Source of the DNA: Clavaria fumosa
Lineage: Eukaryota; Basidiomycota; Agaricomycetes; Agaricales; Clavariaceae
Direction: 5' to 3'
DNA: 64,000 nucleotides
NCBI GenBank assembly: GCA_951802425.1
Contig: OX637799.1
Coordinates: 1,798,001 to 1,862,000, forward strand
A model generated the notes under the pieces. That model did no database searches, had not been told where the DNA came from, and was given only the letters and a program-made list of their open reading frames with translations. The translations under genes and the position numbers were made by a program. This document shows, in pieces, positions 57,478-64,000 of the stretch (positions are counted from its first letter, which is position 1; each line of letters opens with the position of its first letter).

Positions 57478-59530
57478 CTACAATCGAGGCGGGTGCGGAT
57501 AGCTCGGATAATTATACTGATACGGAAAGTGTGCGCTCTGCGGCAGGGACACCGTGGACCCATACTCCGTGTCAGCCGTGGTGGTGGTAGTGGAAGTCGG
57601 GTCCAACGGCATGAACCCGCCACTAATCTTATGCGGCGGCGGGAGCGTGTCGAACGCCTTACTATACCGCTCGAGCTCAAGGCCACCGCCACCACCGCTG
57701 CCCAACGTCCGCTCCCGCAAGCGCCGTCGGCGCGCCCGACAGCACCGGTACACACACGTGCCAATCGCAGCCAGCGTGAGCACGAACACGCCAAAGAAGA
57801 TGTACGGCCAGTGCGAGAGCACGCGCGCCTCCAGGATCTTCTTGCGCTCGCCCGGCGGGATGGGCGAGCGCTGCCCCGCGTCGGGCGCGAGCAGCGCCTT
57901 CTGTGGGGACCCGGTCGTGTCGACCCCGCCTAGCCGCGCGGCGATGAACTCGGCCTTCGCGAGCGCGGGGTTCGTGAGGGAGAGGAGTTGCACGAAGGGC
58001 GGGCTGGTGGAGCTGCTTGAGGATGTGAGGAAGTCGCCGTAGTCGAGGAGGGTGTAGGTGTTGCGGACTGTGGGAGTGTTTCTTTAAAAAAATGTGTGTA
58101 GGAGGGACTTGGTAGCACGTACGGAAAGCCATCCCGAGGATGATGTCGTATTCACCCAGCAGACTGAATGCCGAGGTGATAGGTTGGAACTGAGAGACAT
58201 GTTCAGGTTATAGTGCATAAAAACAAAAACAAAAAAAGAGGACGAACAGTGCCAAGACAGGTGGGTTTGCCATTCGCGTCCTTGACCTTGAAGTCGTCCG
58301 AGACGAGGTCGAGGGGATGCACCGGGAAGCTGACCCCGCCAAAGTTGATACTGATGCTAAGGTATTGGTCGCACGGCAGGGTCCAGATCTGCGACATGGA
58401 GTCATACACCGCGCCCTGGACACGCCCATAAATAGCGTCAGAGACGCCGCGCGGGACCTGCGGGAACGTGAACCCAGAGTCGATGACGGCGACGAGCCTG
58501 CCACGCGGGGCGCGGGGCGCGATCGACCGCACGTCTATCAGCGTCCCGTCTGGGCCGATGATCCCGTTGTCCTTGTCCGTGAGGATCTGCCAGTGCTGGT
58601 CGATGTTCGTGAGCTTGTACACGCGCTCGACGTCAAGCCGCGGCGTGTCCTTGATGCGCTCAAGCCCCGGGACGTATTCGGACACGGTGATCTGTCCCGT
58701 GTACTGCGGTTGCTGCGTCGGGTCGCTGGAAGCGACGGCGTTGCTTTGCCGGTCGAGCACGAAGGAGACAAAGTTGGATGTGGTGTGGTTTTGTTGGAAG
58801 AGCCGGTTCAGCACGGTGTCGAATTGCGCAGCTTTTTTCATCGTCTTGCGGATGACGGAGCCGGTGTTTGGCCCCAGGCCCATGAGGCCCCGGAAGCTCT
58901 GCGTGTTGATGTCCGTGGAGAAGCTGCTGGTGTCGTTGACGAGTACTGCAGAAATGGGGTGGGTTTAGGCATGCATATTTCCTTTTCATTTTTTGGTAAA
59001 CGAACGCACGGAATGCCTGGTCATTGATGGTATAGTTGTCGAATTCCAGGGTGGCCTGAAAAATATCGCCTTAAGAGAATTTGATAGAAAGCCATTAGTT
59101 CACTTCGAACGAGATACACGTTTTTGCATACCTGATGCTTTGCCAATAGCATAACTGAGATGCACGGATGTGTTGGTATCTTTCGCGCTTGGTATCTTCC
59201 CAGTGACCCAAAGATCAGAGCTATGCAAGGGGTTGATGAGACAAAACACAAAAAAAAGGCTATTTCTGTGTCGCTTTCCCCTCACCTTCCGGTATCCAGC
59301 AAGACGGGAATAGCTCGACCACCGAGGGTGATGTTAGCGACGTACTGAGCATTGTGGGAGTTGTGTATGGGGACGGTTGATGTGTTGCCAGTTGTAGTGG
59401 CGTCGACGGGGCCTCTGCGAAAGAGGCTTGGTGCTGATGGGCTATTGCGGATCTGCACAGGAAATATGACTGCGGAGACGAAAGGATGCAAGGCAAGCAG
59501 AAGGAGCGTGAATAATATTGCGAGAGACAT
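57478..59530 (-). CDS. Membrane-anchored pepsin-like aspartic protease (A1)
   Basis: Signal peptide MSLAILFTLLLLALHPFVSA from ATG 59,530. The first active site is DTGSSDLWV; its Ser codon is split by an intron (GT donor after 59,288). The second active site is VIDSGFTFPQVP near 58,480. PVHPLDLV and RNTYTLLDYGDF complete the fold. A C-terminal span (WPYIFFGVFVLTLAAIGTCVY) and a basic tail (RRRRLRERT) place it on the membrane, with an 80-residue cytoplasmic end. It stops at 57478-57480. An in-frame ATG at 59,701 would bury the signal peptide behind a poly-Val stretch made by a (CGA)n repeat, so it was not used. Divergent from its paralogue at 60,332. Confidence 0.9.
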
Positions 59531-60331
59531 CGCAGATGGACTAGGGTGAAAAAGGCAGAGTGAATCAAAGAGCGATAGACGAAATGAGCGAAGAGCTGGC
59601 AAGAAAAGCCCTGTCGACCGTTGTAGACAATGTAGACGAAGGGATGGTCTTTGCACCACGACGACGACGACGACGACCACAGCAACGGTTGTTACTTTCA
59701 CATCGCCAAGACCGGGTGGCTGTGCGTGTGAATGATATTATGTAATATCATTTCTCACATTCCCTTTTTGGGAAATACATGCGGCGATTACGTAACAAGA
59801 CAATAAGGAGAGAGAAAAAAACCTGAAGTGCGACTAGCGAGGGACTGGGCGTTGGGCGATGGGCGTTGTGCACGACAACTCGCGAGCGCGTGAGCGGTGA
59901 AGCTGAATGTTGGGCGCAACTGAATGGTGTCGAGTACCCTATTACTGTGCAAGGAACCAGTGGTGTGCTGAAACATGTGCCTCGCGTCCAATTGTAACGC
60001 GGACCCAAATGCGAACTTGCAGTACTCCCCCCCCCACGGTAAGTCCCCGCAGTAGCCCCTCCTTGTCTCAGTGTCTGCTCCCTTGAAATTCGGATACAGC
60101 CTTGGTTGATGTAGAATAATGGTTAGCACTTAAGAGCGCCGAGTAAGCGAGGCACTGCACAGCACAGTTGATGACTGGGCAATAGGCACACACGCGCTTG
60201 AGTTGAACCACACAGCCTTTGTAAAAAGAAAACCAGCCAGGCTTAATTTCACCGCCCTTCCTCCCTTCTCCTCTCCCATCTCTCTCCCATCTCTCCCATC
60301 CCATCCCCTCCTACCGCCTGACCTTTTTACA
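59531..60331. promoter_or_regulatory. 800-bp region between two divergent protease genes
   Basis: Contains a (CGA)n microsatellite at about 59,660-59,680, a C run near 60,026-60,036 and a CT-rich leader (60,255-60,310) before the plus-strand ATG, typical of fungal promoters. No gene supported. Confidence 0.6.
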
Positions 60332-62305
60332 ATGAGGCTACCGCTCGTCGTTGCATGCAGCCTTCTCGCGCTCACTCCCGTCGTCACCGCAGGCCATCTG
60401 AAAATCAGGGGCAAGCGCCGGGGCCTTCAGGAACACGCTCTCCTGCGGAGAAGCAACATTGCTGGCTCTACCACCGCCCTCAATAATACAGCTGATATTG
60501 CCTACTACACTAACTTAACTCTCGGCGGGCAAACATTTTCCGCCCTCATTGACACTGGCAGGCATGTCTTTTCGCACTCTCCCATGCCAACTCATCATGT
60601 TGATCTCTTCACCCACAGTGCGGATCTTTGGGTTATAGACACTGTACCCGGTGCACAAGATGCAGGGTTTACCGCTAGTGTGACTTACGCACGCGGAGCA
60701 GTAGAAGGTCCGTAGAGCTCAAAATCCATCTTTGCGTCTGTTCATTGTATGTCTTCAGGCCCTGTGCAATTCGCACCATTGGAATTCGCTGGTCAAAAAG
60801 TACCAAACCAAGCCTTCAGTACGGCCCTCTCTTCTCCTTTAAAACCATCGCAGTGATCTTACCTCTTCACACAGTCGCCGCGCTGCCAACTGCGGACAAC
60901 CCACCAGGTGGAGCGCTCATCGGCCTCGGCCCCAGTTTCGGTTCCAACGTCCGTGTGGCCTCCAATGGCAACCCCAACGCCGATCCCGTTCTCGATAGGA
61001 TATTCAGGCAGAACCGCACCACCCCTAACTTCCTGTCCGTGCTCCTGGGACGCTCGGATGACCCGACCGACCTGTTCCCCGGAGACATCACCGTCGGTGA
61101 AATCCTCCCCGGCTACGAGGCAATCTCCTCCCAGCCCCAGCTCCCGGTCTCCATGGTTCCCATTAACGACTTCGGCGACCAGCATTTCCAGATCCTGCTC
61201 GACCGAGACGGCATCATCGGTCCCAATGGCGTCATCTCGGTAACCAGCCTAGTGTCGAACACCCCGGATACTCGGCGCGCCACCGCCATCCTCGACACCG
61301 GCTTCACCATTCCACAAGTCCCAAAGTGCGCATCTATATTGTTATTCATCAAAAGAAATTTTACGACTGACCCACCCTTAACCTCGATTTAGGAGCGTCT
61401 CTGACGCAATATACAGCAGTGTCCCCGGCGCCCAGTTCCGAAACCTGGAGGGTGTCGGCCCCATCTGGACTGTGCCGTGCACGGAGGAGATCAATTTGGC
61501 CTTCAAGGCCGGCGGGAATGTAATTTTCGTCCACCCCCTGGACACCTCCCTTGATCCGGGGACCTTGGGAATGCCGATTACTGTGGCTGGTCGATCAATT
61601 TGTCTTGGTGCTGTGAGTTACCCCATCTCCTCACCCCTACTGCGCTTGTCCTCATCCAGTCCTCCAGTTCCAACCTGTCTCGTTCAACACTGGTCCCCAA
61701 CCGACCTTTGATATTATCCTCGGCATGGCGTTCCGTGAGCATCCATCCTCCCGATTGCCTCTTTGACCCCGCAGGTCGTTAAATCCTAATTAATAACAGT
61801 GCGGAACACATACTCGCTTTTCAACTTTGGTGACTTCGTGCAGGGCGGGCTCAGCACGGCACCGCCGTTCATCCAGCTGCTCGCGACGACCAACGACACC
61901 ACCGAGGCGCACAACGACTTCGTCACCGTCCGCCTGAACGGGAGGGACAACGGCAGAGCGCCATTCGACGTCTCCAGATTCGGCGGCAACAACTCGCCCG
62001 CACCCGCCACCACGTCGTCCGCGTCGGCGTCATCCGCAAGCAGGACCACGGGCAGGCGCGGCCTGGCCACGCGCGTCATCATCATCATCGTCGCCGCGAG
62101 CGTCGCGGGCGCGGCGATCATCTTTTCGCTCCTCGTGTGCGCGTGCGGTCGCTGCCGGCGCGGGAACAAACGCACTGTGCCGTCGTACATGCCGTCGTAC
62201 CCGTCGTACAGCTCGTATGCGCCGCTGCAGCCGCAGACGGGCTATGCGTTCCAAACCGATGCTGCGGCTGTTGCGAGCCGCCCGTCGCCAGGGTACCAGA
62301 AATGA
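60332..62305 (+). CDS. Membrane-anchored pepsin-like aspartic protease (A1), 540 aa
   Basis: Exons 60332-60561, 60619-60707, 60759-60818, 60875-61325, 61393-61612, 61668-61734 and 61800-62305 sum to 1,623 nt. Signal peptide MRLPLVVACSLLALTPVVTA. The active sites are LIDTGSADLWV (across intron 1) and ILDTGFTIPQVP. A C-terminal span (IIIIVAASVAGAAIIFSLLV) and a Tyr/Pro/Ser-rich tail follow. Intron 1 (60562-60618) begins GC rather than GT; only this junction restores DTGS in frame. The compared intron positions match the inactive homologue at 21-22.7 kb. It is probably a cell-surface or secretory-pathway protease. Confidence 0.92.
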
Positions 62306-62920
62306 ATATACTCAGGCTCCTGAACGATGCTGGGGGGGACACTACTCGCTTTTTTTTTTGTTTCTCTAAATATGTTGATTCACACGTCTACTACTACTGC
62401 TGCTACAACAACATCAAATCCACTTACTCTTTCACAAAAGGGTTGATGCATTGTCTTCCTCCGAGCAACTCGTGCTGAGACGTTTTATCTGTTGGTTAAG
62501 CAAATTGTATAGGCCTGCTGGTTGGAGAATAAACGGACATGCTTTTTCAGTTGTTGTAAATTGACGAATACGACTATTCACTTGCCGTGAAGAGAGTTTG
62601 CGGGTTGTTGATTACGAAGACTCAGTCAGCTATTTGACCAGCAATTTCTTGCATGGCGCTTCCTGAACTCCATTGAACTCGTCCAATCACAGCACTTCAA
62701 CACAGCGAGGATTGGCAGCACAAGTATGACCTCTTGGGCATCGCCCAGAGGCCTTATTAGTACAGTAGAGAAGAAAGTCGCTAGCAGCCAGAACTGTCAG
62801 CCTACTCTGCAATAAGCTCAAACAGTTTGGAGCTCTCAAATTGTGTGCAAGTGACATTTGAATATAGCTTTCTGGCGAATGCTGCGAAAGATAGCTTTGA
62901 GCAATATCAATCTGAAAACA
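62306..62920. other. 3' flanks, no gene supported
   Basis: T-run near 62,350 and aataaa-like agaataaacgg near 62,527, plausible polyadenylation signals of the protease. The remainder is the 3' flank of the convergent S9 peptidase. Confidence 0.55.
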
Positions 62921-64000
62921 CTAGTATTCCAAATGCTTGTCAATATGTTCAAGAAGACGATGCAAGACATCTTCCACATGATCACGCTCGGTGAAAATAT
63001 GTGGTTCACGAGGGTAGAGGATCAGTTGAGGCTGAGCACCAGGTCCGCCTACTCTCCGAAGCGCCCTCATCAAACCAATCCCCTGTGTCACTGGAACACG
63101 CCTATCTTCTTCACCATGCATGATCAGGATTGGAACATTTATGTTGCTGGCATGTCTAATGGGGCTAGGCCTCAAATAGTGCGCATGGGGAGACCAAGGA
63201 GCACCACCAGCCAAGTCAGCCTGAAATGGTAAACTGTGAGATTGGGTGAATCGAGCTGGGTGTGCATACCTCCTTGTCTGGTTCGTCCGAAGAAAGCACG
63301 AGGCTGCCCCAGTCTGATACACCGCTAATGACCACAGCCGCTTTGAATCGTTTCGAAACAGTCGCACCCCATGCGGAAAGGAACCCGCCTTGGCTCAGTC
63401 CAGCTATTGCAAGCCTGTCGGGATCAGCAATGCCATGCTCCACGGCTGCATCAATCATCGAGTCCAAGTCCGTCCAGTCAAGGGTACCTAGGGGGATATC
63501 GCGTGCAAAAACGTCTCCGCGACCTCGGCCTGAAATATCTTGAGATTCAAATGATTGCGAGGATGGCAGTGGCTTACTCCCACGATAGTTTGGCGACAAT
63601 ACAAGATAACCTGCGGACGCCAGATAAGGCCGGGGAAGCTGGTACCCTGTCAACAGTGTTCTTCATATAGACAGTCCAAGTTGTCATCGTCTTGCGGATG
63701 AACAAACCTAAGCGAAAATCGTATATATCGCGCCTGATATAACAGAGGTTAAGTGATGGAAATAAGAGAATACTCCAGACGAACGTATACGGCCCACCAT
63801 GAGGAAAAACAACAGTCGGAAGCTTCTTGAGCGGAACACTATGTGGAAAGGATATGATACCCTGAAGCACTGTACCATCGGCCGCAGTCCACATGAATGC
63901 CTCGCTCAAAGGACCCTGTCTACCCGCGAACCATTTGTTGTGAGAGGACAATTTCGTCGTCAATTTACCTGCTTTTCCCTCCTCAAGAACTCCGTACCAG
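62921..64000 (-). CDS. S9-family serine peptidase (acylaminoacyl/dipeptidyl peptidase type), C-terminal part
   Basis: Reads in from the window edge, so the N-terminal propeller is missing. Visible order: PTVVFPHGGPYTF (oxyanion block), LVLSPNYRGS, the nucleophile in IAGLSQGGFLSAW (Ser, about 63,400), the acid in IMHGEEDRRVP and the His in REPHIF. It stops near 62,921 (DKHLEY then TAG). Two introns lie near 63,240 and 63,680. The PNYRGS and GLSQGG pattern fits the S9B/S9C cytosolic or secreted exopeptidases that remove blocked or dipeptide N-termini. Which of these it is cannot be decided without the propeller. Confidence 0.88.

Noticed and set aside
59282..59701. Longer start (ATG 59,701) for the minus-strand aspartic protease
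   Set aside because: It adds a poly-Val run from a CGA microsatellite and hides the clear signal peptide that begins at 59,530.
1..64000. tRNA, rRNA or CRISPR features
   Set aside because: No B-box-like GTTCGAATCC in a cloverleaf context, no rRNA sequence and no short spaced repeats; the 33-bp arrays have no spacers.

Overview
This window looks like nuclear DNA of an Agaricomycete-type basidiomycete. The genes are split by short introns (about 50-90 nt, GT-AG with a few GC-AG) and packed head-to-head or tail-to-tail. The repeats are chromodomain Ty3/gypsy elements. The host proteins (midasin, RanGAP, NPP-type phosphodiesterase, SYLF/Ysc84 protein, GH15 glucoamylase, heme oxygenase, pepsin-like proteases, PA-TM-RING ligase, F-box protein) are typical of fungi. 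No prokaryotic features, CRISPR arrays, tRNA or rRNA genes were seen.

Region 1 (1-21.1 kb) is a transposon nest. A decayed chromodomain gypsy (Gypsy-A copy 1) fills 1-3.7 kb. A second copy (Gypsy-A copy 2) begins near 4.13 kb, is cut at 4,969 and resumes at 17,141. What cut it is a roughly 1.4 kb LTR-like element (TGTTAGGGCC...GGTCCTGACA, target duplication gcccc). That element is split by a complete gypsy on the minus strand (Gypsy-B, 6,095-16,861; two 629-bp LTRs, target duplication acatg). Gypsy-B is in turn split inside its Gag zinc knuckle by a 4,366-bp palindromic foldback element (10,291-14,656; 7-bp target duplication). The foldback arms hold arrays of a 33-bp repeat. A decayed Tc1/mariner-like transposase and a probable solo LTR close the nest.

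Region 2 (21.1-36.4 kb) holds host genes: a secreted pepsin-like protein whose two catalytic motifs are both replaced, a CCCH zinc-finger protein, a His/Pro/Gln-rich protein, a PA-TM-RING ubiquitin ligase divergent from a GH15 glucoamylase with a starch-binding domain, a SYLF/Ysc84 protein, an NPP-family phosphodiesterase and an F-box-like protein.

Region 3 (36.4-55.3 kb) is dominated by a 16-kb midasin gene (MDN1/REA1) that shares a 145-bp promoter with the RanGAP gene RNA1, followed by an unrecognised gene. Region 4 (55.9-64 kb) has a tail-anchored heme oxygenase, two divergent membrane-anchored pepsin-like proteases, and the C-terminal part of an S9 peptidase that runs off the window.

The strongest unusual points are the four-level nest with all three inner insertion sites readable, the giant palindrome whose arms differ by exactly 14 repeat units, premature stops in the transposons that are all TGA, and an apparently intact aspartic protease homologue without catalytic aspartates. 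Exon lengths were worked out by hand; several gene models were checked by summing exons to a multiple of three.
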